Part shown: positions 16,838 to 26,036 of the stretch, piece after piece
Position numbering within the stretch: the stretch's first letter is position 1
How the letters are laid out: the number at the start of each line of letters is the position of its first letter
NCBI RefSeq assembly: GCF_000169095.1
Contig: NZ_AAVU01000012.1
Coordinates: 62,001 to 126,000, forward strand
Direction: 5' to 3'
Length of the DNA: 64,000 bases
DNA from: Lyngbya sp. PCC 8106
GTDB lineage: Bacteria > Cyanobacteriota > Cyanobacteriia > Cyanobacteriales > Microcoleaceae
Program-made: the position numbers and the translations under genes
Notes under the pieces: model-generated
The model's input: only the letters and a program-made list of their open reading frames with translations
The model's database searches: none
What the model was told of the DNA's origin: nothing

Positions 16838-18214
16838 ATGACACAATCTCAATTTACAGCAGCAGACAGAACAGCATTTTATAGTCAAGAAGAACGCCTC
16901 TATAATGGTTTTGGAAGCGAAGGAGGAATGATTCGCTGGGGTTATTTTGACAACTTAGCAACTGCTGATACAAAGGATTTTCTGACAGCTTGTCAGCGAT
17001 GGAATCATTATCTTCTCGAAAAAAGTGGTATTGATGTTAATTCCAAAGTATTGGTGATCAGTTTTAATCATCACAATACAGCAATTGGGTTGGCTGAACA
17101 AATAAAATGTAAGGTTGTGAGTGTAGATCTCAGCGATTATTCTACTCCTTCAACGCCAATAACTGTTCAAGATCAGGATAACCTGTCTTTTCATCAAGCC
17201 TCAGTCACAGAACTTCCGTTTCCCGATAATTCCTTTACTCATGTTTTGAGTTCGGCAACGTTTTATCGGATTCGGGAAAAAGAAAAAGCATTACAGGAAG
17301 TTTGTCGTGTTCTACAAGACAATGGAAATTTAATCTTAGATGATTGGGTCAAAAAAAATACAGCAATGAGTGATTCAAATCGTGATTTCATGGAAAATTT
17401 AATTGGATTTCATTCTAACTTTAGCTCAAAATCATATCCGCAGTTTTTCAATCAGTTAGGTTTAATGGTGTTTGAAACTGTAGAGTTCAGTGAACATCTC
17501 AAAAAAAGTTATGATTTGTTGTCTCAAATGGCTGTAGACAAATATCCCGAGTTGAGTTCAGCTTATCAAAAAATATCTGCCGCTATATCAAATGATGAAA
17601 TGGAATGGTATTTTTATCAATGTGAAAAAGTCAGAGATCGCCTCTCCTGGATTCACGAGGATAAAGACACCGATCAAATTCAGAAAAGATATGATGCTTG
17701 GTCAAGTCTATATGAAGCCGAACTCCGTCAATCTTGGGAAATTATGCCGAACAATGCAGCTAATATTTTAGAAAAATTACAACCCAATTATCACATTTCT
17801 ATTCTGGATGCGGGAGCAGGAACAGGAATAGTAGGTGAGGCATTACAACAGAAAGGATACAAAAATGTGACGGCGATTGATATCTCATCAAAAATGTTAA
17901 AAATTGCTCAAGAAAAGCAAGTCTATACAGCATTGCATCAGGTAAATTTAGAAGAAAAAATTGTCTGTTTGAATGTAGAGTCTTTTGATGCAATTTTAGC
18001 CATTGGCGTGTTTACTTATGGTCACGCGAGTCCCACTGGTTTATACCACCTTTTACCATTGTTAAAAAAAGACGGAATTTTTATTCTAACTGTGCGATTA
18101 TCGAATCAACCCATGCAAGAAGCATTTAAACAACTACCCTGGCGTTTAATTGAGCAACAAGAGTATATGTTTGAAGGTGCGCCTTTTTATATTATGGCTT
18201 ATCAAAAGAATTAA
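16838..18214 (+). CDS. Two-domain SAM methyltransferase with degenerate first domain
   Basis: A 458-aa protein with two Rossmann methyltransferase modules. The first (about 1-220) starts YNGFGSEGGMIRWGYFD, like cyclopropane/tocopherol-type methyltransferases, but its SAM motif reads VLVISFNHHNTAIGLAEQ (residues 71-88) and has lost the Gly-rich DxGxGxG loop. The second (about 290-458) has an intact ILDAGAGTGIVGEAL and AIDISSKML. The pair suggests one inactive, perhaps substrate-binding, module and one active one. It precedes an aminotransferase and another methyltransferase on the same strand, so a small-molecule pathway is plausible; the substrate is unknown. Confidence 0.8.
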   Translation: MTQSQFTAADRTAFYSQEERLYNGFGSEGGMIRWGYFDNLATADTKDFLTACQRWNHYLLEKSGIDVNSKVLVISFNHHNTAIGLAEQIKCKVVSVDLSDYSTPSTPITVQDQDNLSFHQASVTELPFPDNSFTHVLSSATFYRIREKEKALQEVCRVLQDNGNLILDDWVKKNTAMSDSNRDFMENLIGFHSNFSSKSYPQFFNQLGLMVFETVEFSEHLKKSYDLLSQMAVDKYPELSSAYQKISAAISNDEMEWYFYQCEKVRDRLSWIHEDKDTDQIQKRYDAWSSLYEAELRQSWEIMPNNAANILEKLQPNYHISILDAGAGTGIVGEALQQKGYKNVTAIDISSKMLKIAQEKQVYTALHQVNLEEKIVCLNVESFDAILAIGVFTYGHASPTGLYHLLPLLKKDGIFILTVRLSNQPMQEAFKQLPWRLIEQQEYMFEGAPFYIMAYQKN

Positions 18215-18422
18215 TATTGTCGGCTCTCTCGTAGTTAATCACAAATTATATATCAAATTTACTTTTTGATATCTCTATATCGGGAGAGCTAATTTTGATT
18301 TTTATCTAGTGAAATTTAAACTTTAATTATAATGTAAATTTTTGTAAAAAATATTTTTTCTAAAGTCAAAGTATGGTAGTGTGTCCTTGTAAAACTGAAG
18401 AAATAATGATCAAACTGTAGAC

Positions 18423-19589
18423 ATGGTAAAACATATCAAAGAGCTTCCAGTCTCAGAATTAGAATTTCAGATGTTTGTGTTAGATGAGATTGCGGATGAA
18501 CTGCAAGCAGGCAATAAAGATGTCATCAAATTAACGATTGGAATTTCAGAGTTAGAAATTCCTGAAAAAGTTCTTCAAGTTTTTGCAGATACCATCTTTG
18601 ACTATCAAAAAACTCACCGAGTTTATCCCCAAGGGATACCCGAATTAAGGCAAGCAATCGCAGATTATTATAATCAGCAATATCACATTAGTACGCAAGC
18701 TGAGAATGTGATTGTTAATGTTGGAACCAGTTCTATTTTTCGGAATCTGTTTCAAATTCTCTGTCAACCGGGGCAGGAAATCTTGCTGCCTAAGCCTTAT
18801 TATTGCCTCTATTCACTGAGTGGAATTTTAGCAGGTGCAAAGATATCTTACTATGAGATTGATTATCAAAAAAATCAGATTAATTTTGATTCTTTCAGAT
18901 CAGCTTATGATCCAGATAAAACAGCGGTTGTGGTATTAAACAACCCAGGAAATCCATTAGGAAATGTCTTAACTAAGGATGAAATTATAGAAATAAATCA
19001 GATTGTTGCTGGGCGTTCATTTATTATCAATGACGAAATTTACAACAACACTCTATTTTATACAGAATATGAATCGCCCTTGTCTTATCTGGATGAATTC
19101 CGGGATGTCAATATTGTAACCAATGCTTTTTCTAAGGGATTTCGGATGTACACCAAACGGGTAGGATATGCCATCTTACCTGATAGTTTGATCATGCCTA
19201 TGCGGATTGTACAACAACATACCCTCCTAACTCATGATCCTGTTAATCAATATGGTGCGATCGCCGCATTACAAGATTTAGAAGCACCGAAAGAACTGAC
19301 AAGAATCTATAAATCTCGTGCCGAATACTCTTATACTCAGCTAGAAGACACAGGATGTGATCCCATCAAAGCAGAAGGCGGATTTTATATTGTCTTAGAT
19401 TGCGATCGCTGGGTCAAAGAAAAAGGCATGGAAGATTCTAAAGAACTCGCAGTAGATATTGCCAGAAAAGTTCATGTCGCCACAGTACCGGGTACAGATT
19501 TTGGTATTCCCAATTGTTTAAGGTTGAGTTTCTGTAATGACCGATACAACGAAGGAATTGATCGTTTGCGTGATTATTTTACCAGCTAG
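18423..19589 (+). CDS. Class I/II PLP aminotransferase
   Basis: Fold-type I aminotransferase of 388 aa. Visible motifs are GISELEIPEKVL, the YPQGIPELRQAIADYY substrate region, NPGNPLGNVL, the Asp/Tyr pair IINDEIYN and the PLP-lysine block NAFSKGFRMYTKRVGY. It does not carry clear marks of a housekeeping AspC, HisC or DapL, so the substrate is left open. The next methyltransferase starts 11 bp after its stop behind AGGAGG, so the two form an operon, probably in a biosynthetic group with the upstream methyltransferase. Confidence 0.88.
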   Translation: MVKHIKELPVSELEFQMFVLDEIADELQAGNKDVIKLTIGISELEIPEKVLQVFADTIFDYQKTHRVYPQGIPELRQAIADYYNQQYHISTQAENVIVNVGTSSIFRNLFQILCQPGQEILLPKPYYCLYSLSGILAGAKISYYEIDYQKNQINFDSFRSAYDPDKTAVVVLNNPGNPLGNVLTKDEIIEINQIVAGRSFIINDEIYNNTLFYTEYESPLSYLDEFRDVNIVTNAFSKGFRMYTKRVGYAILPDSLIMPMRIVQQHTLLTHDPVNQYGAIAALQDLEAPKELTRIYKSRAEYSYTQLEDTGCDPIKAEGGFYIVLDCDRWVKEKGMEDSKELAVDIARKVHVATVPGTDFGIPNCLRLSFCNDRYNEGIDRLRDYFTS

Positions 19590-19600
19590 GAGGAATAGTA

Positions 19601-20323
19601 ATGGCTGTCTACGATAGCATCAATGAGGCTTATGACTTGGTTTATACCGATGTCCACAAAAAAGTTCCTTTTGTTGTTGATATTTTACGTAAATATCAAG
19701 CACAGGAAATTTTAGAACTGGGCTGTGGATCGGGTTTATTTACCATTCCTTTAAAGCAACAGGGGTTGAGTATCGAAGGGCTAGAAATTAGTCCAGAGAT
19801 GATCAAGGTAACTCAGAAGAAAGAACCGGAGTTGAAGCTGCATCAAGGAGATATGCGATCGTACCATCTCCAAAAAACTTTTGATGCTATTCTGATTTTA
19901 AGTTCAACCTTGGTGCTGCTGCAAAACCATGAGGAGATTAATCAGTGTTTACAGCGTAGCTATGAACAATTAAAACCCGGAGGATTATTCTTCCTCGAAT
20001 TACCTAATCATCCAGTGGAAATTAGGAATAGCGATAGCACCCAGGAAGTCCACAGTAATGAGGATCACTCAATTATTGTCGTGATTCAAAGTTTAAAAGC
20101 GGAAAAGTATTGGCGAGAGTATTGGTTTGTTTTCCGCAAAACTGGAGCCGGGTTTCAAAAAGATGAGATTACCTGTGACGAATTTCTTTATTCTCCGAAT
20201 TTATTGGTAGAGGCTCTCCAAAAAACGGGATTTGAAATCAAAGAAACCTATGGCGATCTATTTGGAAATCCGTTTGATGAAAATAGTTCTTGGAGGAGAG
20301 TCTTAATTTGTCAAAAAATCTGA
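19601..20323 (+). CDS. Class I SAM-dependent methyltransferase
   Basis: A 240-aa single-domain methyltransferase. The SAM-binding motif is ILELGCGSGLFTIPL, followed by GLEISPEMIKVT and the LHQGDMRSYHL acidic loop; FFLELPNHPVEI lies in the region where family members contact substrate. A strong AGGAGG precedes the ATG, 11 bp after the aminotransferase. Likely works with it on the same metabolite. The general family is sure, the substrate is not. Confidence 0.88.
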   Translation: MAVYDSINEAYDLVYTDVHKKVPFVVDILRKYQAQEILELGCGSGLFTIPLKQQGLSIEGLEISPEMIKVTQKKEPELKLHQGDMRSYHLQKTFDAILILSSTLVLLQNHEEINQCLQRSYEQLKPGGLFFLELPNHPVEIRNSDSTQEVHSNEDHSIIVVIQSLKAEKYWREYWFVFRKTGAGFQKDEITCDEFLYSPNLLVEALQKTGFEIKETYGDLFGNPFDENSSWRRVLICQKI

Positions 20324-20371
20324 GGCTTCGTTATCAATTGGGTGGAACTGATATCTGACACCGTTGTCAGT

Positions 20372-20442
20372 TACCGTAGGGTGGGCAAAAATAACCAACG
20401 ATAATATAAAGGTTTGAAGGTTTATAACTATTGCCCACCAGA
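20372..20442. repeat. GGTGGGCAA/TTGCCCACC hairpin element
   Basis: GTAGGGTGGGCAAAAATAAC is answered about 40 bases later by TTGCCCACC, giving a 9-bp perfect stem. GTAGGGTGGGCA palindromic units are frequent in filamentous cyanobacterial intergenic DNA. It may serve as terminator for the methyltransferase operon. Confidence 0.5.
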
Positions 20443-20536
20443 CATAAAATCGTCTTATTGAGACTGGTGCAAAATGTGAGGTGGAACCAATCATCCAAGC
20501 CATTGAACTCGTTTGCTTAATTTGGAATTTCTGATA

Positions 20537-20906
20537 ATGCCTCTAATCAACTACCCGCCAATTAATTATCCGAAGCTGCTGAGAATTCGGCATAATTTCG
20601 ATTCATCTAGGCTAGAGAATGTCCAACAGAAGATTGTGGAGGAACTAGAAGCCATTCAGGTAAAATCTCGGATCAAACCTGGTGCAACTGTTGGATTACT
20701 GGTTGGTAGTCGGGGGATTACAGATATTATTACCGTGGTGAAAACCGTTGCTACTGAACTCAAAAAAATGGGCGCCAAACCTTTTATTATTCCCTCAATG
20801 GGAAGTCATGGGGGGGCAACGGCTCAAGGGCAAAAAGAGATTTTAAAACACCTTGGTATTACCGAAGAGGCGATGGGAATTCCCATCCATTCTACGATAT
20901 CCTTGG
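20537..20906 (+). pseudogene. LarA-like (DUF2088) gene, N-terminal fragment
   Basis: About 123 codons from MPLINYPPINYPK encode the N-terminal part of a lactate-racemase-like DUF2088 protein: VGLLVGSRGITDIITVVKTV, GAKPFIIPSMGSHGGATAQG and LGITEEAMGIPIHST are typical. Full proteins of this group are above 400 aa; here the homology stops abruptly near 20906 and the reading frame runs out at 20965 in unrelated sequence. The other side of the break belongs to a CmcI-like gene, so this is a deletion remnant. Confidence 0.75.
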
Positions 20907-21200
20907 CTAATTATCGAAGATGCCCATGTAAATGTTATTGGAGTCGTAGAGTATTTTCACAATAATGGTATGACAAGTGGAGATTATTTAATTGTAGAAG
21001 ATACTAGCCAATTTATGTGGGATTATTGGAGCGATAATTGGAGCGATAAAGAAGAAAATGCCAAAGGACGGCAAAAAATGTCCGATTTGAGGAATTGGTT
21101 GCTGAAGCATGAACATGAGTATTTAATTGATACCCACTATCAAGATATATACGGTTACAATGGATCGAAAAACTGGAATTCTATTCTTAAAAGGTTCTAA
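20907..21200 (+). pseudogene. CmcI-like (cephalosporin hydroxylase family) gene, C-terminal fragment
   Basis: The frame 20907-21200 encodes IIEDAHVNVIGVVEYFHNNG, MTSGDYLIVEDTSQ and a C-terminal LIDTHYQDIYGYNGSKNWNS, characteristic of the last ~95 residues of CmcI-family hydroxylase/methyltransferases (full length about 240 aa). The N-terminal SAM-binding part is missing; sequence upstream is the LarA-like fragment in a different frame. CmcI-type genes are often in sugar or natural-product clusters, so this may be what is left of a larger pathway. Confidence 0.7.
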
Positions 21201-21597
21201 CATTCTTCAACAAGGATTAACTGGAGTTCAGACTAACCGACCCCAAAGGCTATTGCCATAAATTTCAACTCTCTATTGTTCTAGCATTTTTTTCCTGACG
21301 GGGTACAGAGAAGCTAAAAAGTACATTGGATAAGAGCTATGGCTTGATAACCTGTCTGAAAAAAAAGTAGTTTATTGGGCTTACTTCTAAAAATTATCTG
21401 GTCAGTCATCAGACAAAAATAAACCGTACTGTTTTGTAACGTATAAATTTTTGTACAGGAACCCGCAACCAGCGTAACGGTACGCGACCTGATCGCTATC
21501 ATCTGCTGAAGGGCAACAACAAACCCAACTTCTGAACTTCTCTTATCCTGACTTCTGGTGAGTTTTAGTAAACTACCCAACGCCAACGTGTAAACAC
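21201..21597. other. Gap between CmcI remnant and TnpB, likely IS right end
   Basis: No gene seen. On the minus strand this is downstream of tnpB, where IS200/IS605-type elements carry the guide (omega) RNA and right end. Minus-strand sequence such as GTTTACACGTTGGCGTTGGG just after the tnpB stop and GTAACG/CGTTAC words near 21440-21480 are compatible, but I could not fix the element boundary. Confidence 0.4.
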
Positions 21598-22805
21598 TTA
21601 TGGCATGGGCTTTATCCCTAACCCAATCCCATCGGGGAACAACAAAAGCTGTCCCTCTAGCTGACAGGAATAGGTCGAGATTTCAGGCGGATTTACGACA
21701 GCCCCATCTTGAAAACTTTGGCTAGACAGAAATTGCCAAAATTCCGCAAGTTGAGCGATATTTAATGCCCCATTAACATCAGCATCATGCTCACGCGCCA
21801 CAAAAGCCACACTTAAAAACCTTTCCCTTTCGGTAAGATTTTCCCGGCAACGGATGGATGTGGTGACATCTCGAACAGGTTTGAGAGGTAGATCTCGGCT
21901 CAACCAAAATCACACTAATTCCAGCAATACGAGCTTTATATTCTGTGAACAATCTCAACTGAAAAAAAGCCCATCTATTGATTTCTGTTCGGGTTTTCTT
22001 CCTAACTTTCGTCCTCAGTCGAATACCCGACAAGTCTTCAAAGGCAATTGCCGAGTTAAGTTGTTCAGCCTCTTGTACAAGCTGTTTGCTGATGTTGTGA
22101 TTGACCCAATGCCCGAAACCTCGATTCTTGACCAGAGAGCCTTCTAAGCAAGCGTTTTGCGGACTTAGTGCGTTTGGATTGAATCGAAGCACGGACGCGG
22201 ACAAATTTATTTCGAGTTGCTCGAAGTTTGTTTCCGTTCCAGGTTTTTCCTGTAGAAGTAGTTGCAATATCTCTCAGCCCCAAATCGACACCCAACACTT
22301 TCGGAGTTTTCCCTTTGGGTTGAATGGGAACTTGAACTACTATATTGATGTAATAGTTGCCATTCCTACTTTTAGAAAGCGTGGCACTTGTGGGGAGTTG
22401 ACCTCTAAGCAATGCGATTTGATAGCCACCAATTTTGAGTTGAAAATTGACCCGTCCCGACTTAAGTGTGACTCCAACTTTTTGCAAGGACTCAATATAT
22501 TTGAATGTTCTTGCGTCAAGAGAGATACTTGTTGGTCGAAACTTGTGAATTTGTTTGGTGGTTTTTCTCTGATTAACAACCCTTCTAATTGCTTGACAAA
22601 CGTGGTTAGCTTTCAGCCCCGTCGCCTCTCTGACTGGTTTGTAGGTCAGGTGATGCAGCTTGGTTGTGTTCCAACAGTTCTGTTCTTTTGCCTCGAGCAA
22701 TATTTGGTTACAAGCATCGGAAAATCCCACCAAAGTTTCATTGACCGATTGAGTCAAGTCTGGTGGGACTATCAACTTGCATTTGACCGTTATTGCTTGC
22801 GTCAT
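21598..22805 (-). pseudogene. tnpB: TnpB (IS200/IS605, IS1341-type), frameshifted
   Basis: RNA-guided nuclease of IS605-type transposons, here split over three frames. Frame 1 starts at 22805 (MTQAITVKCKLIV) and carries the first RuvC acid (VLGVDLGLRD). Near 22140 it shifts to a frame with KNRGFGHWVNHNISKQLV, the second acid (AIAFEDLSGI) and a zinc-finger CSRC...CGFC. Near 21795 it shifts again to DADVNGALNIAQ, with the third acid. All three catalytic acids remain, so decay is recent or the shifts are sequencing errors. No tnpA neighbour is present. Confidence 0.88.
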
Positions 22806-23002
22806 ACCCCTACAATATCTCATGCACGGGGTTTTTGTAAACTTTATAGGTCGCGGCATTCCTCCCATCGCCAACTCAGACTTCTGGCGTGGGTCTCCTG
22901 CCGAAATCTAGATGAATATTGAGCTGATCTTATGAAATCATAGTTGAAAGGCTTGAGCAATCAAGTCAATCACTTGAACAACTGAAACCGCAATTTTTTT
23001 TA

Positions 23003-24406
23003 ATGGTAGCAGTAGCAATTTTAGCGGCAGGACGGGGAACCCGCATGAAATCTGATCTCCCCAAGGTGTTACACCAACTCGGCGATCGCACACTTGTCCA
23101 ACGAGTTCTCGATAGTTGTGTGCGAGTTCAACCTTCTCGACGACTGGTTATTGTGGGTTATCGTGGTGATTTAGTCCAAGAGTCTTTACTCGAAAACCAA
23201 AATCGTGAAAATCAAGCACCAGATTCTCCTCTTGAGTTTATCGAACAAACGGAACAATTGGGAACGGGTCATGCTGTTCAACAATTACTTCCGCATTTAA
23301 AAGGGTTTTCGGGTGATTTATTAGTATTAAATGGGGATGTTCCGTTATTGCGTCCTCACACGTTGGAAGAATTGGTTAAAATTCACCAAGAACAAGGTAA
23401 TGCAGCGACAATTTTAACTGCTCATTTACCAAACCCGAAAGGCTACGGACGAGTATTTTGTGACAGTAACAATATCGTTAGTCAAATTGTAGAGGAACGA
23501 GACTGTACCAATGCTCAACGCCAAAATTCTCGTATTAATGCGGGGATTTATTGTTTTAATTGGCCGCAACTAGAAAAGGTGCTTCCCCAACTGAAAGCAG
23601 ATAATGATCAACAGGAATATTATCTGACGGATGCGGTTTATTTCCTCAAACCTGTGATGGCGGTGGATGTGGAAGATTTTCGAGAAATTCTCGGAATTAA
23701 TAACCGCAAACATCTGGCAACGGCTTATCAAGTCTTGCAAGAATGGGTGAAAGATGAATGGATGGCGGAGGGGGTAACTTTACTTGATCCGGCGAGTATT
23801 ACAATTGATGATACTGTAAAATTAGAACCGGATGTTGTGATTGAACCTCAAACTCATCTACGGGGAAATACGACGATTAAAACTGGGAGTAGAATTGGGC
23901 CAGGGAGTTTGGTTGAAAATAGTCAAATTGGTAAAAATGTGACGGTTTTGTTTTCGGTTGTTTCTGATAGTATTGTTGCAGATGGAACTCGAATCGGCCC
24001 TTATGCTCATTTGCGAGGTCATGCAGAAGTTGGGGAAAATTGCCGAATTGGTAATTTTGTAGAATTGAAGAAAACTCAACTCGGCGATCGCACAAATGTC
24101 TCTCATTTATCCTACTTGGGAGATGCAACAGTTGGCAATAAAGTTAATATTGGTGCGGGAACAATTACCGCGAATTATGATGGGGTAAATAAGCATAAAA
24201 CCAATATTGGCGATCGCACAAAAACGGGTTCAAATAGTGTTCTTGTTGCACCGATTACTTTGGGAGAAGATGTTACGGTTGCGGCGGGTTCAACGGTAAC
24301 AGAAGATGTTCCTGATGATAGTTTAGTCATCGCTCGTGAACGTCAAGTTGTAAAACCGGGTTGGCGGATGAACTCTCAAAAAAAAGAACAACCGAAAGCT
24401 GAATAA
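23003..24406 (+). CDS. glmU: Bifunctional GlmU (glucosamine-1-P acetyltransferase / GlcNAc-1-P uridylyltransferase)
   Basis: Makes UDP-GlcNAc for peptidoglycan and lipopolysaccharide. The 467-aa protein has the N-terminal nucleotidyltransferase signature ILAAGRGTRMKSDLPKVLH, QLGTGHAVQQ and NGDVPLL, then a left-handed beta-helix acetyltransferase domain from about residue 255 (VSDSIVADGTRIGPYAHLRG, VNIGAGTITANYDGVNKHKTNIGD) with the catalytic histidine in that last block. Length and both active sites are normal. Convergent with the MscS gene. Confidence 0.97.
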   Translation: MVAVAILAAGRGTRMKSDLPKVLHQLGDRTLVQRVLDSCVRVQPSRRLVIVGYRGDLVQESLLENQNRENQAPDSPLEFIEQTEQLGTGHAVQQLLPHLKGFSGDLLVLNGDVPLLRPHTLEELVKIHQEQGNAATILTAHLPNPKGYGRVFCDSNNIVSQIVEERDCTNAQRQNSRINAGIYCFNWPQLEKVLPQLKADNDQQEYYLTDAVYFLKPVMAVDVEDFREILGINNRKHLATAYQVLQEWVKDEWMAEGVTLLDPASITIDDTVKLEPDVVIEPQTHLRGNTTIKTGSRIGPGSLVENSQIGKNVTVLFSVVSDSIVADGTRIGPYAHLRGHAEVGENCRIGNFVELKKTQLGDRTNVSHLSYLGDATVGNKVNIGAGTITANYDGVNKHKTNIGDRTKTGSNSVLVAPITLGEDVTVAAGSTVTEDVPDDSLVIARERQVVKPGWRMNSQKKEQPKAE

Positions 24407-24412
24407 AATATT

Positions 24413-24437
24413 CGAGGGGTGCATATTTTGCGCCCCA
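24413..24437. terminator. Hairpin after glmU
   Basis: GGGGTGCA and TGCGCCCC enclose a short AT loop shortly after the glmU stop; there is one G-T pair and no long T-run. A weak terminator candidate between the convergent glmU and MscS genes. Confidence 0.4.
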
Positions 24438-24465
24438 ATAGTCTGATCAAATCCTGAATAAAATA

Positions 24466-25917
24466 TTAGCAACGATCAAAGATTTTTTGAATACGTTTCC
24501 GAATCCAAACGACAGGATTTTGATTATTTTCTGATTCTTCTATTAATCCTAATTCTTTTAATTTTATCTGACAAGTGGCAACTATTTCTTGACGTTTGGC
24601 GAGTTCTTCTGCTAGTCGATGAACTAAATCGGGTTTGTCTTTGATAAAGGTTTGAAAGTTGTGTTTGGGAATAATAAATAATGTTGTTTCTTCTAAGGAA
24701 CGAATGCTAGCAGGTTGAGGAACTCCTAACATTAGAGAAAATTCTCCAAAAAAGTTATGAGTATTGAGAACATCAATTTGTCGATCAACCTTTTCGAGAT
24801 AAGCTTCGACAGAACCCGACAGGATAATGTAAAATCTTTCTCCAGTTTCTCCTTCTCGAAGGATGAATTCTGAAGCTTGAAACTGTTTACGATATCCGAG
24901 TTCTATTAATTGTCGAAGATGGAAGTCATTACAGGTTTTAAAATAACAAACCTTTTTTAAAATATCTTTTAAAAAGATCGGCTGAGGGGGTTCTTCTGAA
25001 GATAATTGAGAAGGGGTGGAAAGGTTTTGAGGTAGAGATAATGTTTCTGAATTTTTAACCCATAAATCTCGTTGAGGGAAGGGAATAGAAATCCCGTGTT
25101 TACGAAATTGATATTCTATAATGTAGAGAATCGAACTTTTAACGGAAATTCGAGTATCAATTTTATTGACATAAACCCAAAGTTCAAAGTCTAAAGAATT
25201 CTCACCAAATCCCATAAATTTAACCTTCGGTGAGGGTTCATGTAAAACCGTTGATTCCATGTAAGCACAGTCTAACAATATTTCAGTTACAATCACCGGA
25301 TCAGTTCCATAAGCAACACCAATTGGAATTTTGATCCGTCCTCGGAAATTCTCTAAACTCATATTAACCAAACGATTTTCAACCAATTGACTATTGGGAA
25401 CAACGACATCAAATTGATCAAAAGTTTCAATGATAGTAGAACGAATTGATATTTCTTTCACATATCCAATCATTCCATCGAGTTCAATAAAATCTCCAAC
25501 TTTAACTTTCCGTTCAAGTAAAATCGTTAAGCCACTGACAAAGTTTTTGGTAATATCTTGTAACCCAAACCCTATCCCAATCCCTAAACCACCTGCTAAA
25601 ATAGTCAAAGAACCGAGATCAATTCCATTGGCTTGTAATACTAAAACACAACCTAAAACCCCAATACCATAACCCAGAATAGTTGAGATGATTTCTCGGT
25701 TACTCGCGTCTATTTTAAATTTAATTAAAACTTGTCGCTTCAAAAATTGCTTGAATAGTCGAGAAATCAGAATTGCTATAAGCAGTGAAATCGTTAAGTT
25801 AATAACAGCTAAACTTGATATCGGTTTATTCCCAATTTTGAATAAAGGTTCACTCAAAAAAGAAAAGTTAACAGCCAATTCCCCAATGTTTGCAAATAGC
25901 ATATTTTTCAGCACCAA
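24466..25917 (-). CDS. MscS-family mechanosensitive channel with C-terminal cNMP-like domain
   Basis: A 483-aa inner-membrane protein. After a short N-terminus there are three hydrophobic spans (around residues 30-55, 72-95, 95-120), the last being the Gly/Ala-rich pore helix (ILAGGLGIGIGFGLQDITKNFVSG). The MscS beta and alpha/beta domains follow (VKVGDFIELDGMIGYVKEISIRST). Residues 345-470 are a cyclic-nucleotide-binding-like domain (FILREGETGERFYIILSG, FFGEFSLMLGVPQPASI). The usual phosphate-binding Arg of PRxA is replaced (PQPAS), so ligand binding is uncertain. Family role is osmotic pressure relief. Confidence 0.9.
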   Translation of the reverse strand: MVLKNMLFANIGELAVNFSFLSEPLFKIGNKPISSLAVINLTISLLIAILISRLFKQFLKRQVLIKFKIDASNREIISTILGYGIGVLGCVLVLQANGIDLGSLTILAGGLGIGIGFGLQDITKNFVSGLTILLERKVKVGDFIELDGMIGYVKEISIRSTIIETFDQFDVVVPNSQLVENRLVNMSLENFRGRIKIPIGVAYGTDPVIVTEILLDCAYMESTVLHEPSPKVKFMGFGENSLDFELWVYVNKIDTRISVKSSILYIIEYQFRKHGISIPFPQRDLWVKNSETLSLPQNLSTPSQLSSEEPPQPIFLKDILKKVCYFKTCNDFHLRQLIELGYRKQFQASEFILREGETGERFYIILSGSVEAYLEKVDRQIDVLNTHNFFGEFSLMLGVPQPASIRSLEETTLFIIPKHNFQTFIKDKPDLVHRLAEELAKRQEIVATCQIKLKELGLIEESENNQNPVVWIRKRIQKIFDRC

Positions 25918-26036
25918 GAAGTTAAAATATAATCAAAGCCGGGTTAACTCTGCACTAACCCAGCCTACAATTTATAATTATTTCAGGGATAACTTCTATT
26001 AAGCCTAACCCAACTTACGGTTAATTAAACAAGCAA

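Noticed and set aside
21598..22805. Programmed frameshifting in TnpB
   Set aside because: No obvious slippery heptamer near either shift; simple decay or sequencing error is more likely.
22101..22922. 273-codon plus-strand frame
   Set aside because: Runs antisense to the recognisable TnpB sequence and has no features of its own.
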